Below are positions 1-7,769 of a stretch of DNA of 59,768 nucleotides, in pieces; position 1 is the first letter of the stretch; each line of letters begins with the position of its first letter. The stretch comes from Collinsella sp. (GTDB taxonomy: Bacteria; Actinomycetota; Coriobacteriia; Coriobacteriales; Coriobacteriaceae): positions 1 through 59,768 of the forward strand of contig JAHAAK010000011.1 in the NCBI GenBank assembly GCA_018376905.1, written 5' to 3'. The notes below the pieces were generated by a model. The model was not told where the DNA came from, did no database searches, and saw only the letters and a list, made by a program, of their open reading frames with translations. The position numbers and the translations under genes are program-made.

Positions 1-32
1 GCAGCGTGCGCGGTCCCTCCCGACGGGAAACG

Positions 33-57
33 AAAAAGCCCGGTTTAAAACCGGGCT
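33..57 (-). terminator. Rho-independent terminator after the LoaP-like fragment
   Basis: A near-perfect GC-rich inverted repeat (AGCCCGGTTT at 37-46 against AAACCGGGCT at 48-57) is followed, reading the minus strand, by a run of T (complement of 33-37). The stop codon of the LoaP-like fragment lies inside the hairpin, so this would end its transcript. Confidence 0.6.
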
Positions 58-197
58 CGAACAAACACGCCTATTGACAATGGCTTTCTCATATTAAAGA
101 GCTCCTGCATGGCGCCAGCCGGCACCACGCGCTCAATGCGCTCGCGCATTGCGTCTTCGTGACCGTTAATGACCTGGATCACATACCACACGAGCAC
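45..197 (-). pseudogene. Truncated LoaP/NusG-like antiterminator (N-terminal fragment)
   Basis: The minus strand reads a 50-codon frame from GTG (195-197), preceded by an AAGGGGG ribosome-binding site. It contains WYVIQVINGHEDAMRERI, which fits the start of the NusG N-terminal domain of LoaP/UpxY-type specialised antiterminators. After about 33 residues the likeness stops: the frame reads MRKPLSIGVF and ends at a TAA within a terminator hairpin. Family members are about 170-180 residues with a KOW domain, so this is a remnant and not a working protein. Such genes usually head capsule or polysaccharide operons, but none is visible here. The family call rests on one short motif. Confidence 0.5.
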
Positions 198-220
198 CAC
201 CCCCTTGCTGACTTACGTGT

Positions 221-293
221 GGCTCACGGGGTTTGGGTATGGCTTCGCCAGGGCGCTTGTGCGCGAAGGCGCTCCATATTCAAACCCTGAGCC
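221..293. other. Long imperfect stem-loop in the leader of the LoaP-like fragment
   Basis: Bases 221-242 pair with 274-293: GGCTCA with TGAGCC and GGGTTTG with CAAACCC, separated by a two-base bulge, then TATGG with CCATA. An inner stem CTTCGC (243-248) with GCGAAG (263-268) extends it. Two pairs are G-U when read on the plus strand and C-A mismatches on the minus strand, so a plus-strand RNA folds slightly better. It lies just upstream of the LoaP-like start. LoaP proteins are known to recognise structured 5' leaders, so a leader role is possible but is inference. Confidence 0.45.
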
Positions 294-928
294 CAGTCAG
301 ACAAGCACGTGGCTCTGCCCCACCGTGAACGGTATGTACAAATGCAGCGCAGAGGTAACAGACACGTATCGCAAGAATGCCTGCAACCTCAGCTGGCTGC
401 GTGCGAGCCAGTCAAGTGATTTCAAAACTGGACCGCACGCAAACAGCTGATGGACTGCTACGTATTCGCATGCAAACAAATAAATATTTGCATTTGAGAT
501 ATAACTCATTACAAATAAATAAACGTCGCATGACATCTTTATTGGAGCTCATGGTGTTTCTGGCACCGCCGTTACGGCCGGATGCTGATCGACCCTGCGC
601 TTTGCGACTTGCTGGAGCCGCGAGCACAGCTGAACTCATGTAACGTTAGGTATCCTAGCACAAGCTGTTAGTGAAACTGATTTGACTTATGGTGAACAAC
701 ATATCGTTCATTTAGCGTGCTCAAGGGGATTGTTTTGGGATGTTGTTCACGTTGGTGCAGGTTATTGGGGTGCAAGCGGTGATTGGAGACATTCCTGAAG
801 CCCAAATGGATCAGCGAGCTGCACTGGTAATTGAGTTTATCTAACAAACTATGTACAGACATGGGAAATAAATTGTGCAACTTTTTGTTGGCGTAGGTGA
901 GGTTTGTGGTGCGCGGTGCTTTAGCATG
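294..928. other. Gene-free AT-rich stretch
   Basis: I see no convincing gene in this 0.6 kb. Bases 470-525 are very AT-rich, with an inverted repeat ATGCAAA/TTTGCAT (470-476, 487-493) and a direct repeat ACAAATAAATA (476-486 and 511-521). That could be a promoter/operator region for minus-strand transcription towards the LoaP-like fragment. Bases 640-808 hold a start-less open frame that I do not accept as a gene. Confidence 0.4.
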
Positions 929-960
929 AAAAAAGGCCTTCGGAATACCGAAAGCCTTTG
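929..960 (-). terminator. Terminator downstream of tRNA-Ala
   Basis: On the minus strand AAAGGCTTTCGG and CCGAAGGCC form a hairpin followed by six T. It lies directly 3' of the tRNA gene. Confidence 0.75.
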
Positions 961-969
961 CATTCACGA

Positions 970-1045
970 TGGTGGAGACGAGGGGAATCGAACCCCTGAC
1001 CTCTTGACTGCCAGTCAAGCGCTCTCCCAGCTGAGCTACGCCCCC
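970..1045 (-). tRNA. tRNA-Ala (anticodon GGC)
   Basis: The minus strand folds as a full cloverleaf: acceptor GGGGGCG/CGTCTCC, D arm GCTC/GAGC, anticodon stem CTTGA/TCAAG around loop CTGGCAG (anticodon GGC), T arm AGGGG-TTCGAATC-CCCT, discriminator A and an encoded CCA (970-972). It reads GCC alanine codons, common in this GC-rich sequence. Confidence 0.95.
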
Positions 1046-1127
1046 GTGACGAGGAGATACTATAGGGGAAGACTTTCTTTGATGCAAGGACTTTTTTGGG
1101 TTGAATCTCTTACTTACGGGTTTTCCT

Positions 1128-1182
1128 GGGACGGTGGATAGAAATAATCACTCTTCGAGCGCTTATTTCTATCCACCGTCCC
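1128..1182. repeat. Perfect 20-bp palindrome, GGGAC type (copy 1)
   Basis: GGGACGGTGGATAGAAATAA (1128-1147) is exactly inverted at 1163-1182 around a 15-base loop. It sits just 3' of the thiN gene (minus strand) and upstream of tRNA-Ala. It could end thiN transcription, but it has no T run. It shares the GGGAC/GTCCC core with the other long palindromes in this window. Confidence 0.75.
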
Positions 1183-1212
1183 GATAAAACCCTGATGCGA
1201 TAGACCTCACTT

Positions 1213-1848
1213 CTAGAGGTAAGCGATGGCGGTGCCGGTATGGACTTGGATCTTGGCCGTACCCCTGACGATGTTGCTGATGCCCGTGTCGGCCAACAAG
1301 CCCAGCGGGGCGTGGTCCAGTTCCCACTCTAGACCGTGTTCGCTTACCACCGTCCCAGGGGCTATGGCGATGATGGAGAACGTCTTGCCTTCGGCGCCCA
1401 CAATGGTCCAGGATTCGCCTTCGTGCAGAATGCGGGCCATGGTCTCGTCCTCGGCAATCCAGGCAGGGGCATCCTCATAGCCTGCAAGCAGCCCCAGTAC
1501 GGAAAGCGCCATATCCGGGCGGCCACCGGTGGCGCAGGTCGCAACCACTTCGGCACCTGGCCAGCGGCGACGGACGGAATCGAGCGCCAGCGCCAGATCG
1601 GTATAGTCCTTGTAGGGGTCGTGGCGTTCTACCTCAAAGGCTTCGGCGGCATCGACTAGCGCGCGACCCGCATTACTCACCGTGTCGGCATCCCCCACAT
1701 ACACGTCGCAGCCGAGGCCGGCGCCCAGTAGGGCATCCAAGCCGCGGTCCACGGCGACAACGTGGTCGCACTCCCCTGCTAGCCTGCGCAACAGATCCGT
1801 GCTCGCAACCACAGGCGAGCCGCAGACCACTAATACCTTGCAAGCCAC
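1213..1848 (-). CDS. thiN: Thiamine pyrophosphokinase
   Basis: A 211-residue protein that transfers pyrophosphate from ATP to thiamine, giving thiamine diphosphate in the cytoplasm. Family marks are CGSP near the N-terminus, VGDADT (usually GDxDS) binding Mg-ATP, and the TGGRPDMAL motif equivalent to TGGRxDH, followed by the beta-rich C-terminal thiamine-binding half. The last position of TGGRxDH is Met here and not His, a variation worth noting. The start is GTG at 1848 behind GAGGGC. It lies 9 bp after the HAD phosphatase gene on the same strand, so the two are probably co-transcribed. Length fits the family. Confidence 0.9.
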   Translation of the reverse strand: MACKVLVVCGSPVVASTDLLRRLAGECDHVVAVDRGLDALLGAGLGCDVYVGDADTVSNAGRALVDAAEAFEVERHDPYKDYTDLALALDSVRRRWPGAEVVATCATGGRPDMALSVLGLLAGYEDAPAWIAEDETMARILHEGESWTIVGAEGKTFSIIAIAPGTVVSEHGLEWELDHAPLGLLADTGISNIVRGTAKIQVHTGTAIAYL

Positions 1849-1857
1849 AGCCCTCGC

Positions 1858-2547
1858 CTATCCCTCAAACGAAAGCACGCGGGCCAGGTCAAGCTCCTCA
1901 TAGCTGTCGATAAAGATATCGCAGTTGGCGCGTACGTCGTCGCGCTTCATGCGGCCGTGCGGGTCATAGATGCCCACGCGCTTAAAGCCGGCAACCTCAG
2001 AGCTCTTTAAGCCAAAGACGGCGTCCTCAAACACCCATGCGCGCTCAAATTTGTGCCCATGGTGCTCCTCCAGGCGGCGAAGCGCCAGCTCGTACACATC
2101 GGGGAACTGTTTGGAACGTCCCGCCTCGCCCGTCGTGGTAACAAACTCCATGTAAGCGTCGAGGCCGGCACCAGCGAGCGCGGACTGCACCAGCTCGGCC
2201 GGCGTGGACGTGGCTACGCACATGGCAATGCCCGCCGCCTTCGCCTGCTCCAAAAATGCCAGGAGCCCCTCGCGTGGAGGCACCTTGGAGTACCCATCGA
2301 TCAGAATCTCGCTCAGCTCGCGATACAGCTCCTCGCTATTCGCGCCAATGCCCCACGTGTCGTGGTAGGCCTGGCACTCATCCTCCAGTGACAGGTGCTC
2401 AAATTGGGCAAAATCGTCGACAGTCACGTCGACACCGTGGCGGTGCAATAACTCTGGCTGAGCATAAGCCCAAACGGGGGTGCTATTAACCAGCGTGCCG
2501 TCGCAATCGAAAATAAAAGCAACCTTGGGAGCGGCGGTATAGGACAT
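1858..2547 (-). CDS. HAD-superfamily phosphatase, beta-phosphoglucomutase-like
   Basis: A 229-residue haloacid-dehalogenase-type hydrolase. Motif I is FDCDGT at residues 13-18 with the nucleophile Asp14, motif II is ATST, and motif III/IV is FEDAVFGLKS. The helical cap inserted after motif I marks subclass I (phosphoglycolate phosphatase / beta-phosphoglucomutase group). The substrate cannot be told from sequence. The start at 2547 (ATG-TCC) was chosen over an upstream one because GAAAGG lies 8 bases before it. It is transcribed with thiN and divergently from the glycogen operon, which allows, but does not show, a role in sugar-phosphate turnover. Confidence 0.85.
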   Translation of the reverse strand: MSYTAAPKVAFIFDCDGTLVNSTPVWAYAQPELLHRHGVDVTVDDFAQFEHLSLEDECQAYHDTWGIGANSEELYRELSEILIDGYSKVPPREGLLAFLEQAKAAGIAMCVATSTPAELVQSALAGAGLDAYMEFVTTTGEAGRSKQFPDVYELALRRLEEHHGHKFERAWVFEDAVFGLKSSEVAGFKRVGIYDPHGRMKRDDVRANCDIFIDSYEELDLARVLSFEG

Positions 2548-2586
2548 AAACGTACCTTTCGATATCAAATAGTAAACATCCTGCTA

Positions 2587-2682
2587 AAAACGTTTTACCA
2601 AACGTCAGACAGACAATTTTGAAACCCAAATTGATAAAACTGTCAAGAGTTTTACCACGGTAATTCTGCCAGTGGTATAAAC
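2587..2682. promoter_or_regulatory. Cluster of TGGTAAAACG-like boxes between HAD gene and glgB
   Basis: The intergenic region holds AAAACGTTTT (2587-2596) merging into CGTTTTACCA (2591-2600), AGTTTTACCA (2648-2657) and TGGTATAAAC (2673-2682). The first two are TGGTAAAAC(G/T) on the minus strand. The same box recurs upstream of the GH13-GH77 gene (12516-12525 TGGTAAAACG, 12551-12560 TGGTAAACGG). A CG-centred AT palindrome is typical of LacI-family operators such as MalR-type regulators. The regulator is not in this window, and the call is inference from repetition. Confidence 0.45.
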
Positions 2683-2893
2683 ATGTCGCTTACCGATTAA
2701 ACGCCCCCGCAAATCCGCTTTCGTCCATAAAACTAACGCACAGGTGTTATCGTAGTTTCTGCCGAAAGTTCCACCGAGCACGCGAGGTGGAACGAATCAC
2801 AGAAACTTCGCCGTCCCTTCGATTCGTGCAGCCTTGGACCTTTCGCATCTAGTCACCAAGGCAACACGCTGCCGCGTCATGATGGGATCAAAC

Positions 2894-5140
2894 GTGAGCG
2901 ATACAAAGCTAAAGCCAACGGCTAAAAAGCCCGCAACCCGCAAACCGGCTCCGCACGCACCGGAGCTCACCAAGGACGATGTCTATCTGTTTGGCATCGG
3001 CACGTGGGAGCGCAGCTGGGAAAAGATGGGCGCGCATCCTGACACGCAGCAGCGCACGCGCGGCTGGCGCTTTTGCGTTTGGGCGCCCGACGTAAAGAGC
3101 GTCCATGTCATTGGCGAATTTAACGACTGGGATGAACAAGCCAACCCGCTGGTGCCCGTGCATACGAGCGCTATTTGGGAAGGCTTTATTCCTGGCGCCG
3201 AGCAGGGCCAGCTCTATAAATATCTCATCGAGACCAACGAGGGCGAGAAGCTCTATAAGGCCGATCCGTACGCCTTTAAGGCCGAGTGCCCTCCGGGTAC
3301 CGCTAGCGTGCTGTGGACTCTCGATGGCTACAAGTGGAACGACGCCGCGTGGCTCAAGCGCCGAGCCGGCCACAACCACATGTCGCAGCCGCTTAACATC
3401 TACGAGGTGCATATTGGCTCGTGGAAGCGCCACGGAGACGCGCCGCAGGGCGAGCCCGACGAGTACGGCAACTACCCCGGCCCCATGGATCCCTTCCCCG
3501 CACAGCGCGGCGAGTTTTACACCTACGACGACCTGTCGGTGGAGCTCGTGGACTACGTGCGCGACATGGGCTACACGCATATCGAGGTCATGCCGCTCAT
3601 GGAGCATCCCTTCGACGGCTCCTGGGGCTACCAGACGACCGGCTACTATGCCGCCACGTCGCGTTACGGCAACCCGCAACAGCTCATGCACTTTATCGAT
3701 GCATGTCACGAGGCCGGCATTGGCGTGATCATGGACTGGGTGCCCGGCGGTTTTTGTGCTGACTCCCACGGCCTTGCCACCTTTAACGGCCATATGCTGT
3801 TTGAGCACGAGATTCACCCCAACTGGGGCACGCACAAGTTTGACTTCGCCCGCGGCGAGGTTCGCTCCTTCCTGGTTTCCAACGTACTGTACTGGCTCGA
3901 GAACTTCCACGTGGACGGCATTCGCATGGACGGCGTGTCCAGCATGCTGTACCTCAACTTTGGCATCGACGATCCCGGCCAAAAGAAGTTCAACAAGTAC
4001 GGTACCGAGGAAGACCTGGACGCCAGCGCGTTTATCCGCCAGGTCAACTGCGCCGTGGAGGCCCACTTCCCTGACGTGATGATGATGGCCGAGGAGTCCA
4101 CCGCGTGGCCGCTCGTGACTTATCCGCCGCAGGACGGCGGTCTGGGCTTCCACTACAAGTGGGACATGGGCTGGATGAACGACACCCTGCACTACATGCA
4201 GACCGATTTTCCGTGGCGCCCCGGCAACCACGGCCTGCTCACGTTCTCCATCATGTACGCCTTTACCGAGAACTTCATTTGCCCGCTCAGCCACGACGAG
4301 GTCGTGCACGGCAAGTGCTCGCTCATTGGCCGCATGCCGGGTGACTGGTGGCGCCAGTTTGCCGGCCTGCGCACGCTGGCCTTTTACCAGATGACGCACC
4401 CCGGTGCCAAGCTCAACTTTATGGGCAACGAGATAGGCCAGTTTATTGAATGGCGCTACTACGAGTCCATTCAGTGGTTCTTGACCGAGGAGTACGAGAC
4501 CCACCGTCATCATCAGGCGTTCATCAAGGCGCTCAACCACCTGTACACCGCCGAGCCCGCTCTGTACGAGCGCGGCTACACCGACGACGGCTTTACCTGG
4601 ATCGACGCGGACAACTCCAAGCAGTCCATCGTGAGCTTTGTGCGTCAGGGCGAAGACGTCGATGACGACTTGGTTATCCTGATCAACTTTGACCCGGCGA
4701 GCTACGAGAGCTTCCGCGTGGGCGTGCCGCGCGAGGGTGACTGGGAGGTCATCTTCGATTCCGACCGTCCCGAGTTTGGCGGCAGCGGCTATGCCGGCGA
4801 GGAACCCTACACCTGCTCGAGCGAGCCCTATCCCTGGAACGGGCAGATGGACTCTATCGAGATTAAGGTGCCCGGCCTAGCAGGCGTGGTGCTTAAGCGC
4901 CGCGGCCCCAGCAGCTATAAGCCGCCCGTGGTCGAGGAGCCCAAGAAGGCGACGCGCAAGCGTGCGTCTTCGGTGAAGCCCAAGGCCGCGGCTGCCAAGA
5001 AGGTTCCGGCCAAGGCGAAGGCTGCCAAGCCCGCTGCCAAGGCTTCGGCCAAGTCCACCACGGCCAAAAAGGCAGCCACTAAAAAGGCTGCTCCCAAGGC
5101 CAAGGCAGCCGCTGCTAAGGCTCCTGCCAAGAAAGCGTAA
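2894..5140 (+). CDS. glgB: 1,4-alpha-glucan branching enzyme with Lys/Ala-rich tail
   Basis: Cuts alpha-1,4-glucan and rejoins the piece by an alpha-1,6 bond, making branches in glycogen. The N-terminus has a CBM48 module (WAPDVKSVHVIGEFNDW), followed by a GH13 barrel with nucleophile Asp346 in GIRMDGV, the AEEST motif around residues 400-401 and Asp468 in LSHDEVVHGK. The start is taken as GTG 2894 because GGGA lies six bases before it; ATG 2879/2882 in the same frame have no visible site. Residues ~680-748 form an Ala/Lys/Pro tail resembling histone H1, not part of the usual enzyme. It is the first gene of the glycogen operon. Confidence 0.93.
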   Translation: MSDTKLKPTAKKPATRKPAPHAPELTKDDVYLFGIGTWERSWEKMGAHPDTQQRTRGWRFCVWAPDVKSVHVIGEFNDWDEQANPLVPVHTSAIWEGFIPGAEQGQLYKYLIETNEGEKLYKADPYAFKAECPPGTASVLWTLDGYKWNDAAWLKRRAGHNHMSQPLNIYEVHIGSWKRHGDAPQGEPDEYGNYPGPMDPFPAQRGEFYTYDDLSVELVDYVRDMGYTHIEVMPLMEHPFDGSWGYQTTGYYAATSRYGNPQQLMHFIDACHEAGIGVIMDWVPGGFCADSHGLATFNGHMLFEHEIHPNWGTHKFDFARGEVRSFLVSNVLYWLENFHVDGIRMDGVSSMLYLNFGIDDPGQKKFNKYGTEEDLDASAFIRQVNCAVEAHFPDVMMMAEESTAWPLVTYPPQDGGLGFHYKWDMGWMNDTLHYMQTDFPWRPGNHGLLTFSIMYAFTENFICPLSHDEVVHGKCSLIGRMPGDWWRQFAGLRTLAFYQMTHPGAKLNFMGNEIGQFIEWRYYESIQWFLTEEYETHRHHQAFIKALNHLYTAEPALYERGYTDDGFTWIDADNSKQSIVSFVRQGEDVDDDLVILINFDPASYESFRVGVPREGDWEVIFDSDRPEFGGSGYAGEEPYTCSSEPYPWNGQMDSIEIKVPGLAGVVLKRRGPSSYKPPVVEEPKKATRKRASSVKPKAAAAKKVPAKAKAAKPAAKASAKSTTAKKAATKKAAPKAKAAAAKAPAKKA

Positions 5141-5165
5141 CAAAAGCGTTACCACTGTAATTACC

Positions 5166-5180
5166 CGCCCCGCCGGGGCG
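5166..5180 (+). other. Intercistronic hairpin glgB-glgP
   Basis: CGCCCC and GGGGCG form a short GC stem with a three-base loop 25 bases after the glgB stop. A second small stem (5203-5221) overlaps the approach to the glgP ribosome-binding site AAAGGA. There is no T run, so mRNA stability or spacing is more likely than termination. Confidence 0.4.
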
Positions 5181-5234
5181 TAGGATACAAGTCATAACCG
5201 TTCCGGGAGAAACATCCCCGGGGGAAAGGAACGT

Positions 5235-7661
5235 ATGAATAAGATCTTCGACAACAAGCAGGAGTTTACCGAGCTCTATCGCGATGCCGTCATGAGCATC
5301 AGCGGCAAGAGCGTCGAGGCCGCCAGCGACCTCGACCGCTTTAACGCCCTGGCCAAGCTCGTGGCCGAGAAGGCGCGCACCGTTGCCACCAAGAGCGACG
5401 CCCGCGCCACCGCCGAGGGCAAGAAGCGCGTGTACTACTTCTCGATCGAGTTTTTGATCGGTCGCCTGCTCGACAACTACCTGCTCAATTTTGGCGTGCG
5501 CGACATGGTCGCCGAGGCGCTCGGCGACATGGGCTTCGACCTGTCCGTCATCGAGAACCAGGAGCCCGACCCGGCACTGGGCAACGGTGGCCTGGGCCGT
5601 CTGGCCGCATGCTTCCTGGATTCCATGGCAGCCGAGGGCATTGCCGGCTACGGCAACGGCATGCGCTACCGCTACGGCCTGTTTAAGCAGGAGATCGTCA
5701 ACGGCAGCCAGGTGGAGGCCACCGACGAGTGGCTCACCCACGGCTATCCCTGGGAGGTCCGTCGTCAGGATAAGGCCGTGACCATTAAGTTTGGTGGCCA
5801 CGTCGAGGGCTTTGAGGAGAATGGCCGCACGTTCTACCGCGCGGTGGACACGCAAGACATCCTGGCCGTCCCTTATGACATCCCCGTTGTGGGCTATGCC
5901 GGCGAGACCGTCAACAAGCTGCGCGTCTGGGCCGCCGAGCCGGTCGAGGAGCACTTCGATCTGGAGGCCTTCAACCGCGGCGACTATGCCCTGGCCGATG
6001 CCGAGCGCGCCGAGGCCGAGGCCATCAGTGCCATCCTCTACCCCAACGACGCCGGCGAACACGGCCGTCTGCTGCGCCTGAAGCAGGAGTACCTGTTTGT
6101 GTCGGCCGGCATCTACAGCCTGCTCGACACCTTTGAGAAGGAGCACGGCGAGAACTGGGAGCTGCTGCCGCAGTTTGTAGCCATCCACACCAACGACACG
6201 CACCCCGCCATGTGCGGCCCCGAGCTCATGCGTATCCTCATCGACGAGAAGAAGCTCGAGTGGGACGACGCCTGGAACATCGTGACGCAGGTCGTGAGCT
6301 ACACCAACCACACCATCCTGCCCGAGGCTCTGGAGAAGTGGCCCATCGGCACGTTCTCCAAGCTCCTCCCCCGCGTGTACCAGATCATCGACGAGATCAG
6401 CCGTCGTTGGCACGAGTCGTTCGACACCACGCAGGAGGGCTGGCAGGAGCGCCTGCGCCAGACCGCCATCTTGTGGGACGGCGAGATTCGCATGGCCAAC
6501 CTGTCCGTGATCTGCAGCCACAGCGTCAACGGCGTGGCCAAGATCCACTCCGACATCATCAAGAACATCGTGCTCAAGGACTTCTATGCCCTGACGCCCG
6601 AGAAGTTCAACAACAAGACCAACGGTATCTCGCACCGTCGCTTCTTTGCCGAGGCCAACCCCACCTACGCCAAGCTCGTCACCGATGCCATTGGCGACGG
6701 CTGGCTGAAGGACGCCTTTGAGCTGGAGAAACTCAAGGAGTTCCAGAACGACACCGAGTTCCTGAAGGCCGTAGGTGCCTCCAAGCGTGCCAACAAGGAG
6801 CGCCTGGCCGCCTACGTTAAGGCCGAGACCGGTCTGGTCATTGACCCCAACACCGTCTTCGATGTTCAGGTTAAGCGCTTCCATGCCTACAAGCGCCAGC
6901 TCATGAACATCATGAAGGTGATGGACATCTACAACCGTCGCATCGCCGATCCCAACTTCCACGTGACGCCGACGACCTTCATCTTTAGCGGCAAGGCGGC
7001 CTCGAGCTACACCTTTGCAAAGGAGACCATCCGTCTCATTAACTCCGTGGCAGACGTCATCAACAACGATCCGCGCGTCAACGAGGTCATGAAGGTCTGC
7101 TTTATCCCCAACTTCCGCGTGAGCAACGCCCAGCTCATCTACCCTGCCGCCGAGATCTCGGAGCAGATCTCCACGGCCGGCAAGGAGGCCTCGGGCACGT
7201 CCAACATGAAGCTCATGATGAACGGCGCCATTACGCTGGGCACCCTCGACGGCGCGAACATCGAGATCGCCGACCTGGCCGGCCGCGAGAACGAGGCCAT
7301 CTTTGGCCTGACCGCCCCCGAGGTCGAGCAGCTCTGGGCATCGAACAGCTACTTTGCCTGGGATACGCTCAACAACGATCGCGACCGCCTGGGCCGCGTG
7401 ATGGACGAGCTCAAGGACAACACGTTTGCGGGTCTTTCGGGCAACTTTGAGAGCATCTACAACGAGCTCATGAACAACAACGACCCCGACCTGGTCATGG
7501 CAGACTTCCGCAGCTACGTGGATGCCTGGGAGAAGCTCACGAACAGCTACGGCGACCAGGAGACCTGGAACCGCAAGGCCCTGCTCAACACCGCCTCGAG
7601 CGGCTGGTTCTCGAGCGACCGCACCATTCGCGAGTACCGCGACGAGATCTGGCACGCTTAA
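5235..7661 (+). CDS. glgP: Glycogen/maltodextrin phosphorylase
   Basis: An 808-residue GT35 enzyme that releases glucose-1-phosphate from glycogen ends using phosphate and pyridoxal phosphate. The PLP-binding lysine is Lys659 in EASGTSNMK, followed by NGAITLGTLDGANIEI. The N-terminal ALGNGGLGRLAACFLDS stretch is the classic phosphorylase signature. Length matches bacterial family members. The ATG follows AAAGGA. The 94-base gap from glgB contains hairpins, and glgC follows 108 bases later. Sharing an operon with the synthetic enzymes lets storage and mobilisation be expressed together. Confidence 0.95.
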   Translation: MNKIFDNKQEFTELYRDAVMSISGKSVEAASDLDRFNALAKLVAEKARTVATKSDARATAEGKKRVYYFSIEFLIGRLLDNYLLNFGVRDMVAEALGDMGFDLSVIENQEPDPALGNGGLGRLAACFLDSMAAEGIAGYGNGMRYRYGLFKQEIVNGSQVEATDEWLTHGYPWEVRRQDKAVTIKFGGHVEGFEENGRTFYRAVDTQDILAVPYDIPVVGYAGETVNKLRVWAAEPVEEHFDLEAFNRGDYALADAERAEAEAISAILYPNDAGEHGRLLRLKQEYLFVSAGIYSLLDTFEKEHGENWELLPQFVAIHTNDTHPAMCGPELMRILIDEKKLEWDDAWNIVTQVVSYTNHTILPEALEKWPIGTFSKLLPRVYQIIDEISRRWHESFDTTQEGWQERLRQTAILWDGEIRMANLSVICSHSVNGVAKIHSDIIKNIVLKDFYALTPEKFNNKTNGISHRRFFAEANPTYAKLVTDAIGDGWLKDAFELEKLKEFQNDTEFLKAVGASKRANKERLAAYVKAETGLVIDPNTVFDVQVKRFHAYKRQLMNIMKVMDIYNRRIADPNFHVTPTTFIFSGKAASSYTFAKETIRLINSVADVINNDPRVNEVMKVCFIPNFRVSNAQLIYPAAEISEQISTAGKEASGTSNMKLMMNGAITLGTLDGANIEIADLAGRENEAIFGLTAPEVEQLWASNSYFAWDTLNNDRDRLGRVMDELKDNTFAGLSGNFESIYNELMNNNDPDLVMADFRSYVDAWEKLTNSYGDQETWNRKALLNTASSGWFSSDRTIREYRDEIWHA

Positions 7662-7698
7662 AGGCGCCCGAGCTTCCCTTTGCCAGCACGGCATTACT

Positions 7699-7729
7699 CG
7701 ACGGGCGTGACGTTGCGCCGCGCCCGTCG
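7699..7729 (+). other. Intercistronic hairpin glgP-glgC
   Basis: CGACGGGCG (7699-7707) pairs perfectly with CGCCCGTCG (7721-7729). It lies between glgP and glgC with no T run behind it, and is likely an mRNA-stabilising or processing element. Confidence 0.45.
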
Positions 7730-7769
7730 CTAATGGGTTTAGGAACATCGATGACAGAAGGAGAAATCG

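Noticed and set aside
79..94. 16-base match AATGGCTTTCTCATAT with the inverse near 59677-59692
   Set aside because: In 60 kb a single 16-base match between any two places is expected by chance about once; the flanks do not match.
640..808. Open frame reading YGEQHIVHLACSRG then GLFWDVVHVGAGYWGASG, like a small bacteriocin
   Set aside because: No ATG/GTG start with a ribosome-binding site, no leader motif and no transport or immunity genes nearby.
2909..4540. Long open frame on the minus strand opposite glgB (543 codons)
   Set aside because: Its reading is the mirror of high-GC coding in glgB; no motifs, and glgB has complete catalytic residues.
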